A stretch of 64,000 nt of DNA from Cervus elaphus (lineage: Eukaryota > Chordata > Mammalia > Artiodactyla > Cervidae). The notes under the pieces are model-generated. The model was given only the letters and a program-made list of their open reading frames with translations. It searched no databases and was not told where the DNA came from. Location: the NCBI RefSeq assembly GCF_910594005.1, contig NC_057835.1:52042001-52106000 (forward strand), given 5' to 3'. The first letter of the stretch is position 1. Each line of letters begins with the position of its first letter. Position numbers and translations under genes: made by a program. Below are positions 21,706 through 31,533 of the stretch, in pieces.

Positions 21706-22871
21706 CACTTCTATATATTTATCTGAAAAATTCAAACCTGGGTAAATTTAACCAGGACTTCATAGTTTATTGAGAAAATAGAACCCATTAAAAATAAATC
21801 CTTAATTTTCCCAGTTCTACAGATATAAAGTAATCTGTTCCATTATCTTTTTTACTGTCTCACTACAAATCTCCTTCCTCTTATTTAAGGCCATTCATTT
21901 CATGTGTGCTATCAATTCCCATCCTGCTTACTTTTTCAAGTCTTAGCTCCTCTACATTATTGTTGCACTGCCTTTCCACCTCTGATGAACCATTCTAATT
22001 AAGTTTTAGATGTGAAAATGTGTATCTTTAAAAAAATATTTTTCACGATCCTTGATTCTTTCTGCAGATACCACCTTAAATCTCTGCACCCCTTCATAAA
22101 GGAAAGATTCTCAACAAAGCTGTCTAAAAATTTGTTTAATTTCTTGCCATCCATTCTTTATTAAGTACTCTCACATGCATTTTGTCATCCAAAATGAGTA
22201 TTTATCTTAAGGTAACTGATGCTTCTTGTTGCTCAATTTAATGATGAATGTTTATCTTTTGTGTTAAAAGCTATGTTTACAGCAATGAAAAATTATGCAT
22301 CATTTCCTTTATGATACACTATTTCATTTTGGTAGTCATGATACCATTTGTCTGCCTCTTCTATATATCCTTGTTAGTTGCATTCTCTCTCTCAAAAATA
22401 TTAAATTTTTGACTACATAAATCCTTAATCTAATATACTCTATAATATGCTTTCCATTTTATTGTGTCACAATTCATAATTTTATTAATATCTTTTCATT
22501 GTCTTTCTCCCTTATAAATCATAAATTTCACAAAGAGGGAAGACTTTTTTCCACTACTAAATATCTCATGTAGTATACAATGCTTGTAATGCTCATTAAA
22601 TTTACTTAATCTATAATTATGAATAAATAATCAGAATATATACATTACAATTTTAAGCCATAATAGAATGTCAGTGTTATCTAGAGAAATTAAGTAAATG
22701 GCAAGAAATAACAAAACTTGTAAAATATTTTGATTTTCTTATATATTAATCAATTAATATTAACTAGAAGAAATCTCAGATAAAAATGTTAACTGTTTCT
22801 ACTAAAGTCCAAACAACAAACTGAGTTAACAAATAGGATTCAACCTCTCAAATTTTAAAGTATGGATGTCT
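21706..22871. other. Unassigned AT-rich DNA
   Basis: This is about 1.2 kb of AT-rich sequence without an identifiable element or credible reading frame. Confidence 0.5.
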
Positions 22872-23065
22872 AGCATTCTTAATATCATTTGTTGAACAGA
22901 GTATCATTTCCCCACTGTATGTTCTTATAGCCCATGTCAAAGATAAGCTGCTCATATATGTATGGGTTTATTTCTGGCTCTATTCTGTTTATTTCAACTA
23001 TATCTGTGTTTATGCCAGTAACATGCTATTTACATTACTGTAGCTTTGTGGCACATTTTGAGGCT
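22872..23065 (-). mobile_element. Old L1 ORF2 fragment, antisense
   Basis: atcatttgttgaacagagta, tatatgtatgggtttatttc and ctgtagctttgtggcacatt are the reverse complement of L1 ORF2 coding sequence downstream of the RT. Divergence suggests an L1M-age copy. No frame is retained. Confidence 0.65.
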
Positions 23066-23280
23066 ACAGTCAGGGGCATAGTAGAAACTGGGCATAAGAT
23101 GAACTTAGCGGTGAGTTCTGACCATTTCATAGCCAAAAAGCCCTTTTAAGAACCTCATAGTGCCTCCTCAAAACCAAGGGAAAGAATTAACTTCAGCAAG
23201 TTGTAACTGATGCTAGTCATCCCATAACCAGATAAAAAAGATAAGGAGAAACTAGAACAGATTATCTCTTACACCGAACA
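23066..23280. other. Unassigned DNA at the 3' edge of the ERV
   Basis: The U5 end of the retroviral LTR must fall in or next to this interval, but I could not find a terminal TG...CA pair with a matching TSD. The 71-codon frame at 22934-23149 starts inside the L1 fragment and is not a gene. Confidence 0.4.
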
Positions 23281-23656
23281 GATACCTTGGGGGAGTGTGT
23301 AATTTCCTCTGTTCTGTCTCACTGCAGTGAAAATTTGAAACAGCAGACCAGTGTTACAGCTTGGTTACAGCTCAGTTTTATTTGGAAAGCAAAGGAAAAT
23401 ACACCCTCGAGGCATGTGGGCAGGCTGACCAAAAAGAAGAGAGGGGCTCAATTTTGGCTCCTCTTTTTATGTTTTTTCTCCTCCTCTGAGCCTGCCCTAT
23501 GTAAATTGGGCTAGACAGGAGGGCTATTTGTTTCACCTGAGGTTTTCACTCTGGTCCTTGGACCTTCCTTTGTTCCATTTTTGGGGGCTTCTCCCTTCAT
23601 CGTCCTTCAGCCACCACCATTTTGAACTCTTTTTTTCCTATTCTAACAACGCAACA
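23281..23656 (-). repeat. ERV 3' LTR
   Basis: U3 starts on the minus strand at TGTTGC (23656), directly after the polypurine tract. The U3 block 23431-23650 is a direct repeat of 28626-28842 (shared marks: aagaagagaggggctcaa and ccttggaccttcctttgttc). A TATA-like ATAAAAAG lies at 23463-23470 and AATAAA at 23377-23382, which gives a short R as in gammaretroviral LTRs. The U5 end near 23281 is estimated because no TSD was found. Confidence 0.78.
23377..23382 (-). promoter_or_regulatory. LTR polyadenylation signal AATAAA
   Basis: The minus strand reads ccaAATAAAactg here, ~80 bases downstream of the TATA-like box of the same LTR. This spacing fits an R region that contains the poly(A) signal. 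Confidence 0.75.
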
Positions 23657-23668
23657 TTCCCCCCTCAA
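23657..23668 (-). promoter_or_regulatory. ERV polypurine tract (plus-strand primer)
   Basis: The minus strand reads ttgaggggggaa immediately before the LTR start TGTTGC. A G-rich purine tract abutting U3 is the retroviral plus-strand priming site, and it fixes the LTR boundary. Confidence 0.78.
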
Positions 23669-23769
23669 GAGATAGGAGACCCAATTCTTTGGAAGTAGAG
23701 GAGTCAAGGTCTCTCTGACTACTTCCTGCTGAGCTGGGATGGCAAGGGGCATTGGGCTTCCCCCTCTTG

Positions 23770-24308
23770 CTAGTCTCAATCCTCAGAGTCCTTTATAGCA
23801 GTGTCCATCTAAGGTGAGTGGTCAGGTGTAGTTTTACATATCCTTGTTGAACTGGCATTGGTTCTTGTAGCTTGTTGACCTGGGCAGACAAAATGGATTA
23901 GACAATTGATACTACATGGAGCAATCATAAGCAGCATCAATATGGTGATAACAGGGATTAGTAGGGGCATTAGCCAACTCCAAATTCCCTCTCACCAGGA
24001 GAAGGATTCCCCAAGGAGAGATTGTAGCCACCCTGAGAACTCTCCAGCTTGTTCTTTGAAATCCTGTAGGATTTGAATGTTTTTCTTGAGGACCATGAGA
24101 CTTTCTTTACCTTGGTTGGAGCTGTTTACCCAGAAACAACATGTCTCATTAAAGATAGCTCAGTTTTCTTCATGTTCAGGGATCAGGAGATCTATCTCCT
24201 GTCTGTTTTGGAGTACAACCTGTGTCAAGCTGCTTTGGTTCTTTAGAGCTAACCTGAGAAATCTTATCCCCAGAAACTTAATTTTGGGGGTATTCATTAG
24301 AATGGCAC
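23770..24308 (-). pseudogene. env: ERV Env transmembrane (TM) subunit remnant
   Basis: The minus strand translates into a TM ectodomain with LQNRQEIDLL (the conserved region before the CX6CC motif), then a CC pair at 24141-24136 in NETCCFWVNSS, a later heptad-like stretch and a hydrophobic anchor (about 23990-23890: PLLIPVITILMLLM). Exactly six codons before the CC pair, where the first cysteine of CX6CC would be, is a TGA (24162-24160). A further stop precedes the anchor. The surface subunit is absent: the integrase tail and TM lie within one 74-codon frame (24160-24384) that crosses the deletion. TM normally drives membrane fusion. This copy cannot encode it. Confidence 0.8.
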
Positions 24309-25300
24309 TCATTTGTAGGCTTGAATAGATATCTGATATCTCCCAGGGCTCACAGATATATTGAGTGTCCTCTTTTGTTTCCACAGCTTGACTTGTGAGT
24401 AGTGAATCCAGGAGTTATGTCCTGGTACCTTGAATGCTGATGGGGTAGAAAGTATTACAGGGTAGGGGCCCTCCAATGTGGGCTGGAGTTGAGCCTTTGG
24501 GGACCCATCTTTCCAGACTTTAATTAAGACTTGAGTCCCTGGAGCATATAGTAGTGGCTCTTTAGAATCTTTTGGGTCCTGGTTGATAAGTGTATATCTT
24601 ACACTTGTGTATATCCCACAAGTGTATATCTTATTGGAGTTGACCAATGGCCATGGTATAAGACTGGAAGGTCTGAGCCTCTAGATCTAGGAAGAGGTCA
24701 TTGACATAAAAAAAGGCTTCCATATAGCATCTCATAAGAACTAAGACCAACCTGTTCCTTAAGGGCAAGATGGGTGTGGAGGAGAGCTATTGGTAAAGCC
24801 TCCTTCCATCCCAGGTCTCCTGGGTTATGCTTTTTATTGCTGATTTTAAGAATTGGTTGGCTCTTTCGACTTCTCCTGAAGACTGAGGCCTCCAGGCACA
24901 ATGGAGATAATTAGTCATGCTCAATCCTTTAGAGACCCCTTGGGTGACCTTAGAAGTAAATGATGTCCCTTTGTCACTTTGTAATGACCTGGGCAAACCA
25001 AACCTTGGAATGATTTCATGGAGCAGTTTTTTTTTTTTTTTTTTTTACCATCTCTTCAACCTTTTCATTCCAGCTAGGAAAGCCTTCAATCTATCCTGTG
25101 AATGTATCTATCATGAGTAGTAGGTATTTATACCCTTGAGAAACTGGCATCTGGGTGAAGTCCATCTGCCAGTCCTCTCCTGGGTGGGTCCCATGCCATT
25201 GGACAGGCTGGGCCAACTGGGGTCTTTGAGCTTCTTGGAGGTCATTTAATTGGCAAGTGGGGCAAGAGGAGACCACTTGCCTTATGGTTGCTTGGAGGGC
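24309..25300 (-). pseudogene. pol: ERV integrase remnant
   Basis: The N-terminal zinc region ends in CPTCQLND (25091-25276). The catalytic core follows: MDFTQM holds the first aspartate, LQSDKGTSF the second and GEVERAN the glutamate, with 35 residues between the second D and E as in D,D-35-E integrases. The usual asparagine after the second D is lysine. The C-terminal domain (24309-24647) has GPYPVILSTPSAFKV and WIHYSQVKLW, a GPY-type gammaretroviral tail. Four frames with stops are needed to cover it. A run of about 20 adenines (minus strand, complement of ~25028-25047) sits between the first and second catalytic positions and disrupts the frame. Confidence 0.85.
25028..25047 (-). repeat. 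Poly(A) run inside the integrase gene
   Basis: About 20 uninterrupted T on the + strand read as A on the coding strand. On either side the integrase sequence continues (VEEMV before, LLHEIIPRFGLPRS after). This is more likely an expanded short lysine-codon A run than an insertion, since no element end or TSD is seen. Confidence 0.8.
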
Positions 25301-25384
25301 TGTTCTTCTGAAGGGCCTTTCTAGTAATCTTTAGAGGGCCTGCTCCTCTAAATGAGTGGTGGCATGTTAGGAGTTAACCAACTT

Positions 25385-26310
25385 TCATCGGAAGTTCCCA
25401 GGCAGAAAAAGCAGTCCCTCATTTTGGAACCACTGCATGTGATCTTCTTGAAAGCCATCACTCTTAGCTTTAAGAGTCTCACCTTCAGTATATGAAGGAG
25501 TTTCTGGCAAATTAGCCTGTGAAACTAAAGTGGCAACCCCTATTAGGTCATTATTCTGTAACTCTGCTCTCTTAGCTGCCTGGTAGGCTGCTTGGTTCCC
25601 TCGTGCCACTTCCATGCCCCCTTTTTGGTGTCCTTTACAATAGGAGACTGAAACCTCAGTGGGCAGATGGTCTGCCTCCAAGAGCCTAGGAATTTGATCA
25701 ACTTTTTTGATTGGGAACTCATGGGTGGTCAAGTGGCCTCTTTCTTTCCAAACAGCAGCATGTGCATGTAGCACCAGAAAGGCATACTTGGAGTCAGTGT
25801 AAATGGCTACTCTTTTTCCATTTCCCAGCTCTAAAGCTTGAGTCAGGGCTATGAGCTCAGCTAATTGGGCTGAAATACCTAGTGGCATCTATGGTCTCAA
25901 AATTGGAGACTACTGCATATCCGGCTCTTCTTTTTCCATCCAAGACAAAGCTGCTTCCATCAGTGTACTAGATTTCCTCAGGATTGTTCAGAGGATCTGA
26001 CAATCCCTCTCAGGGTTTTGTCCGGGGTCCAAGGTTTCTAGTCAAGAGTGAAAGGGGAGAGAGCCCTCGGGTGTAGACAGGAGGGTAACTGGGTTAAGAA
26101 CCTCAGAAGGGGATATAGTCAGGCCTGGATTTTCCATCAGCACTACTTGATAATCTGAGGATTCTTTGATCAGACATCCATAAATGACCTCTCCCATTCA
26201 GGAGTTATTTCACTTGGTGACTGGTAAAAATAGTTAGTTTGCCCCCCAAAGGGAGTTTTTTATAGCATCTTCTACCAGGATTGCAATAGCTGCAAAATTT
26301 CAAAGGCAGG
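25385..26310 (-). pseudogene. pol: ERV RT-connection and RNase H remnant
   Basis: The connection part (about 26310-25990) shows ENPGLTISPSEVLNPVTLL on the minus strand. RNase H follows with the first catalytic aspartate in YTDGSS (about 25955), the glutamate in AELIALTQAL and the second aspartate in YTDSKYAF. In the last catalytic position, GNQAAYQAAK has tyrosine where aspartate is expected. The 167-codon frame 25385-25888 holds most of the domain, and a frameshift at about 25890 separates it from YTDGSS. RNase H degrades the RNA of the RNA-DNA hybrid during reverse transcription. Upstream RT fingers and palm, with the Y-x-D-D box, are not present. Confidence 0.82.
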
Positions 26311-26600
26311 GGAAGATCTCTTCCCAATAAGGGCATAGGATACTCAGGGACTATCAGAAACTGGTGGGAAAATATTTGTCCATCCCAGCAACAAAGAAGT
26401 GCTCAGGTGAATCTTTATGTTTGTTTTTCCTGTAGCACTCAAAATGGTAGAGGTTTGGGAGGACACGGCTCTGGAGTAGGAGGTCAGGACAGAGTAGGAG
26501 CTCCTGGGTCAACCCAGGAATTCTCGCACTTACCTGCCACATCCAGTTGCACCCTTGGCTCCAGCCCTGTAGTGGTTATCTGTGACAGGCGGGCTGGCTG
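26311..26600 (-). pseudogene. pro: ERV protease remnant joined to the RT deletion
   Basis: The active-site line is split by a frameshift. One frame reads VDPGA (26499-26510), a D-P-G-A in place of the usual D-T/S-G-A, and the next frame continues YSVL. About 60 codons later PEYPMPLLGRDL marks the protease C-terminus. Within 15-20 codons the sequence passes into the RT-connection domain, so the entire RT catalytic core has been deleted at about 26290-26330. Retroviral protease normally cleaves Gag-Pol. Confidence 0.72.
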
Positions 26601-26612
26601 GAGTAGGCCGCT

Positions 26613-27180
26613 TCAGTCCTGTTGACCCATCATGAGGGAAGGCTTGGTGCTTGACCTTGAGGCTCTTGGGTCCTGAGGGAAGAGTGCTGCCCAATGTCCC
26701 AATTGATGGCATTTGTAGCAAGCCATTTTAGGAGACTTGTCACGGTTTGGAGATTCTTTGGCCCAATGTCTTGCCTGTCTATAGATTAGGCATTTGCCTC
26801 GTGCCTTCTCCTTTAAGGACTCGGGGTTTGCCAGCATCAGGGCATGCCTTGTCTCTTTCCTATTCTCCCTCTCCTGGGCCTTGGCCTCCCTCTCTTGTTC
26901 TCTGTTATAAAAGGTATTGGTGGCTGTCTGGACCATCTCATCTAAAGAGGCAGCAAGGTCCTGCTGCTGTAGCTGTTGTAACTTTATCCTGATGTCTGAT
27001 GCGCATTGGGACAGGAATTTGTCTTTCAAAATCACCTGTCCCTCATAAGAGTCTAAGTCCAGATTGGTAAACTTTTGGAGGGCCTCTTTTAGCCTTTCCA
27101 GAAAGGCAATGGGATTCTCGTTGTGCTCCTGAGTTATTGCTGAGACCGGGCACAGTCCTCACAAGTAATAGGCTTCCTCT
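26613..27180 (-). pseudogene. gag: ERV Gag capsid C-terminus and nucleocapsid remnant
   Basis: The capsid part carries TQEHNENPIAFLERLKEAL, which fits the major homology region pattern (Q, E, F and RL positions), then a lysine/arginine/glutamate-rich linker (NREQEREAKAQERENRKETR). Two zinc-knuckle-like motifs follow. In the first (CLIYRQARHWAKES) the second and last cysteines are replaced by Y and S. In the second (CYKCHQLGHWAALF) only the last cysteine is lost, to F. The 140-codon frame 26613-27035 is open, and the capsid segment upstream is read in the same direction. Gag forms the virion shell, and the knuckles bind genomic RNA. Confidence 0.83.
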
Positions 27181-27600
27181 TATTTCCATCGGTGGACTTC
27201 CTTAAGGGTGAGTCTTTCTGAAACTTATCCTACCCAGTACTGTTGCAACCTGAGAGCCAGGCATCCCCAGGTCAGTGTGCAGATCCCCAGGCAGGTTGAA
27301 GCATGCCCACCTACTGGAGATTGAATCCCTGGGCAGGTTGAGGCATGTTGATTTGGGATCCCTGGACTGGTGGATCCGTAAGCAGGTTGAGGCATGACAA
27401 CATCCCAAGGACCATATCCCTAGACAGGCTGAGGCAGGTCGAACTCCTGGGACCCCAGTCTGGAGTTTGGCATGCCCAAGGTCTCTAGCATGACTAGTGC
27501 TGGATAGGATTAAGGGTTGTAATCATAACTCATTGTCAGTTTGTCCACCATGGATGGGAACAGATACCATGATGTAAAGCATTCCAAGCCTGTGCCCTGA
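27181..27600 (-). pseudogene. gag: ERV Gag N-terminal/proline-rich region
   Basis: Minus-strand frames upstream of the capsid contain repeated proline-glutamine-proline lines and, further 5', a line beginning MSYDYNP. This fits the matrix/p12-like part of Gag. The frame is broken by several stops (for example in the second PQP unit). I cannot fix the start codon. Confidence 0.55.
27282..27445 (-). repeat. Four PQP-type repeats of 42-49 bp in Gag
   Basis: The + strand motif aggttga (aggctga in the last) recurs at 27293, 27335, 27384 and 27426, embedded in a longer similar context (atcccca/gtaagcaggttgaggcatg). Spacing is 42, 49 and 42 bases. On the coding strand it gives repeated PQP or STC-frame lines. 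Confidence 0.7.
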
Positions 27601-27957
27601 GAACCTGGTGAAGTAGCCATAAGCCTTATCTTCTTATTGCTCTGAGGGAATGTAAGTCACTGATTTCCTCCCCTAGTCCTCCATAAGAGCAGGTTAGGGT
27701 GTTTCCAATGGTAAACATTTCATTGTCAAAGACCCACTAGGTAATAACAGAAGTAATGATAAAGGAGTGGGTTATCTGGTCCTGTTAGGGGCATTAAGAG
27801 TATTTTAATAAGCTGGGTGGAGTGCTGTTGCCTACAAGGGGGCAGGATCCTGGTTGTAGAAGTTAGTAAGTGGTTTAAGAACAAATTGATAAGAGGCAAA
27901 AGACCAGATGTTCCATAAAAGTGGAATGGAGATTTGATCCAGGCATATGTTTATAAC
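27601..27957 (-). other. ERV 5' leader or Gag start, unresolved
   Basis: By position this is between the LTR and Gag of the antisense ERV. I see no primer-binding site that I can match with confidence and no open frame with Gag character. Confidence 0.4.
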
Positions 27958-28152
27958 TTTGCTTCCCTTGTGCCTCATCTGGTAAAGAAACTGTCTGCAA
28001 TGCAGGAGAACTGGGTTCAATACCTGGGTTGGGAAGATCCTGTGGAGAAGGGAAAGGCTACACACTCCAGTATTTCTGGCCTGGAGGATTCTATTGATTG
28101 TATAGTCCATGGGGTTGCAGAGCTGGACATGACTGAGCGACTTTCACTTCTC
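27958..28152 (+). mobile_element. Bov-tA SINE, sense, inside the ERV leader
   Basis: The sequence from gcttcccttgtgcctcatct through gggttgggaagatcctgtgg to actgagcgactttcacttct is a Bov-tA. Flanks share tatgttt(a/g)ta (about 27947-27956 and 28157-28166), a likely TSD. It postdates the ERV. Confidence 0.82.
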
Positions 28153-28621
28153 ACTTATGTTTGTATCTTTAAGAGAAGAGTGGTAAGAGTTTGGGCCCAA
28201 ATGGCCTGCAGGGCTTACTCCCAAAGTGGCAAACATTATCTCTTGGAGCCCAGTTGCCCTTGAAAAGATGCCACCAACAGATGGACTTCTAGCAGGCATT
28301 GTATGCCTGTCACCCACCTTAGCAGGTTCACTGAGAGGTGCTGTTATTGTACATGTTGTAGGAAACATGGAAGATGAAGGCCTGAATAGCTAGAGGGATT
28401 GGATACTATACAGTATTTCCCTCCCAAGGGCCAGTTATTTTCTGGCTGTCCCTGCAGAAGATTGTAAAGGTGACATTATGGGCCCAGACAGGGCTCAGAA
28501 GATCATGAAATAGGAGGGAAGCGGGCAGGGTACAACCTTTGAAAGAATGACATAGCCCAAGGGCATAACATAAACCAATTAAAATCAAATGGGTCCAAGA
28601 TGACAACAAGTAAAATTCAAC
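28153..28621 (-). other. ERV leader-side sequence without LTR R-U5
   Basis: This stretch lies where R, U5, the primer-binding site and the leader should be. It does not resemble the R-U5 part of the 3' LTR (23281-23430). It may be displaced leader, a recombined segment or another element. No coding signature is seen. Confidence 0.4.
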
Positions 28622-28848
28622 CCAAAAGAAGAGAGGGGCTCAAATTTGGCTCACTTTTTATATTCTTACTCCTCCCCCTGAGTCTGCCCTGTGTAAGCTG
28701 GACTAGTCAAGGAGGGCTGTTTGTTTCACCTGAGGTTTTCACTCCGGTCCTTGGACCTTCCTTTGTTCCATTTTTGGGAGCTTCTCCCTTCCTCGTTCTT
28801 CAGTCACTGGCATTTTGGACTCCTTTTTCCTGTTCTAACTAACTACCA
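28622..28848 (-). repeat. ERV 5' LTR remnant, U3 only
   Basis: This matches the U3 of the 3' LTR along its length and begins on the minus strand at TGGTAG (28848). A TATA box TATAAAAAG is preserved at 28654-28662, whereas the 3' LTR has CATAAAAAG. Similarity stops at about 28622, ~32 bases after the TATA box and so near the expected transcription start, leaving no R or U5. Confidence 0.78.
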
Positions 28849-29440
28849 AATCTGTTACATATTGACATGTTCTTGTATCTTTCCCTGTGTGCAATTATTT
28901 GTAATCATAGAACACACTATTTCATTTGGTATATTTGTAATTTTTGTAGGAGAATGGCTTTTCTATGTCACTATATTGATGTTTCATGTCTCCACATAGA
29001 CCATCTAGACAATGTTTAATCAAAGCTGACATGAGCCTTAGCAGAATACCCATAATTCTTCCAGAACTTGAGAACAGGAGATTTTGAGGAGCTGCTGCAA
29101 GGCCATTTCTTACTCACTTCCTTCCATTCCCAGACAGCTGTCATGACAGTTTCTTATCACCTCTAGAGTTCTGATGAGGTATGAGACTTTCTGCCTGGCC
29201 CACCTTACAGTATAGCTGCAGGCTATAAAACTGCTTACCTATAGCACAGAATTAATTCCTCAACAATACAGGCCCAACCATGTGTGTGTTTCATTGCCGT
29301 GTTACCTGGCCCCTTCTGTTTTTGTGTTATCCTGTAGGACAAGGGATATAGTAGGGAGCTATCCCTGACTGCATCTTGCTTTTCCTGTCAATGCAAGTAG
29401 CAAACTGGACCTTACAAGGAAACAGTGTGTCTTAATTGGT
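28849..29440. other. Unassigned DNA, possibly an old LTR
   Basis: Bases ~28990-29330 have a TATA-like ctataaaa at 29225 and a compact, GC-richer promoter-like look unlike the flanks. I could not match it to a family. No coding frame of note. Confidence 0.35.
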
Positions 29441-31533
29441 GAAATCTGCCAGTCTTATAGAAAAATTTTGTTGTTGCTTACTAATTAATCAAATTAGTGT
29501 TGCTATTATTGCTATATTTATTAAAAGTGATAATGACCTATATATTAAAAATATTTTGTAAAATATTAAAATTATCTGAGTGACATTATTCATTCTTTAT
29601 ATAATGAAAAAAAATGTATAGTCTCATATCTGTCCAAACATCTAAGTTTCAAAAATTTTAAATACCAGGATAGTTAAAATTGTATGAGATTTAATACTGT
29701 CAGAACTAAATGTTAACCACAGCTAAATGATAACATGGACTCTCGTTACAGATTGGTAAACCTATCTTCTTACCTTCATTATCTGTAATTGATTCAAACT
29801 GACTCTCTACAAGTTTGCTTTTATTTTCAAGTCTCCTGAAGAGAAAGCATGTAACTGAAAAGATGCACAAACACAGTCTTTCTGATATTCTGTCAACATA
29901 AAAGCATAGTTGTTTGCAATATAAAGTTGTATGCTGGCCCTGTCACTAATGTAATACTTAAAAACCTGCAATTAAACAGTCACACAATAGACAGTATTAG
30001 ATCTGTCTCATCATGCCCTGAATTACACAGATGATAATTACAGATACCAATAGTTCTTTGAAATTCAACCTTCTCATGCTTTATTTGTAAAATCTGAGAA
30101 GCCATCAGCTTACAACATCTTCTTCAAAGCAAAGGTAAGAACTTTTGTTGTTGGTCTCCTGATGATCATTATGCTGATAACTAGGAGCGGCTACTACACC
30201 AGTCAGGTGTGAAGAGTGAAAATGTGCTATGCATTTCAGAAACAGTTGCTGGGTACAGAAGTATTTCAGGTCTGAGGGGGGCAGAAATAAAGACGGTAAC
30301 TGGAATATTAGAAATTTCAGGAAGTCGTTTCAGTTTTAAGACTAAATGAAAAGCAACAGGGTCATGATTTCATAACATATAACTGCCCTTATTATATACT
30401 GGAGACTGCTGCTACTGTTTAATCCATGCTCAAAATGCTCATGTTTGGGGGCCTACATCCCCATCAGGCATCATTTGCTGTCTTGGAAAGAATCACCAAG
30501 GGTCTCTGGAGACTTAGCAACCTATTTTTGCCAGAGAGTCTTTAAGAAGTAAAGAGATGAAAAACATAGCTTGGATCTCATCTCCTGACTACTAAGCCCT
30601 TCTTGATGCCATCCATTAATCATCTTAACTGGAAGCCAGTTGCCAACTATGCCTTAGAATGATAGATTTTAATGGTCCCAGCTCTTGCAATACATAGAGC
30701 ATTACATAGAAGGGGAGGAATGGACTAGAGAAACAATAGATACAAAAATTGGCATACCCTGTAGTTTTTGAGATAGTGTGGCCATTGGGCATAGTGAAAA
30801 TACTTAACATGGGGTCCCATTACTCCCTCAGGATGGAAAAGCATTCCAATATTGTCTTTCTGTCCATTTTACATCCTGTTCACTGTGATTGCCTCAGAGA
30901 TGAGCATACAAACTGAGAAAGTCTAATGACTGTCAGAACTTTTTGAAGAAGTATTGGAATATTTGAAGAAGTATGTCTTATCTTTCTATTTGAACCTAAG
31001 AGTCTGTGGGATAAGAGTTTCCATAGTTAAGTTTTTACACGGGAATTCCTGATAAAAATGTCAAGATAGAAAGCCCAGCCAAGAGTTTGAGAAAAGTCAG
31101 TTTCACTTTGGAAAAATAACATTTGAATCTAGATTGTCCAGATATGTGAAAAATAAACTTAAAACTATTTATCGATATTTTTCTTAAGCTATATATATAT
31201 GTATATTTTGCAATTTTAACTAAAAGATTTTTAGCTATAACAGCTGAGGCAGATGCCTTGAGAGACCCTATAACTTGAGGATAATGAACAAAAATGATGA
31301 ATGTTGATAGCCTTCATGGCAGGAAAAGAGAGGAACACATTTACACATATGTTAAGGACATTTTCCCTGGTTCACTCAGTGGGATTACAGTCGAATGCCT
31401 TCTTAGAGATAATCCATTCTTTATTGTGCTTTTTCTGGTGACCTTTATCATGTCTCTACTCCTTCCCTCTACAACCAGGGACAGCTACATAGTTTGTAGA
31501 GCCCCATGCTCTCCATGAAGCATTGAAAATGCT
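29441..31533. other. Unassigned DNA, about 2.1 kb
   Basis: No transposable element, RNA gene or credible exon is recognisable. Small frames such as 30625-30810 and 31294-31518 (61 and 74 codons) have no family signature. Confidence 0.45.

Larger units (their letters stand above)
23281..28848 (-). mobile_element. Gammaretrovirus-like endogenous retrovirus, antisense, internally deleted
   Basis: On the minus strand the order is 5' LTR remnant (28848-28622), leader and Gag N-terminal region, Gag CA/NC, protease, RT-connection and RNase H, integrase, Env TM, polypurine tract and 3' LTR. It is ~5.6 kb including a ~0.2-kb SINE, against 8-9 kb for a complete provirus. The RT fingers/palm and the Env surface subunit are missing. 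Every reading frame is broken by stops or shifts. Gag with an MHR-like line and CCHC-type knuckles, integrase with a GPY-like C-terminus and a TM subunit with a CX6CC-type region place it with gamma-like class I ERVs. I do not assign a named family. Confidence 0.85.

Noticed and set aside
23281..28848. ERV as an intact or potentially active provirus
   Set aside because: The RT core and Env surface subunit are absent, catalytic residues are altered, all frames are broken and the 5' LTR lacks R-U5.
28600..28999. 80- and 92-codon plus-strand frames over the ERV 5' LTR
   Set aside because: They lie antisense to U3 and extend into unassigned DNA. No signal peptide or protein signature is convincing.
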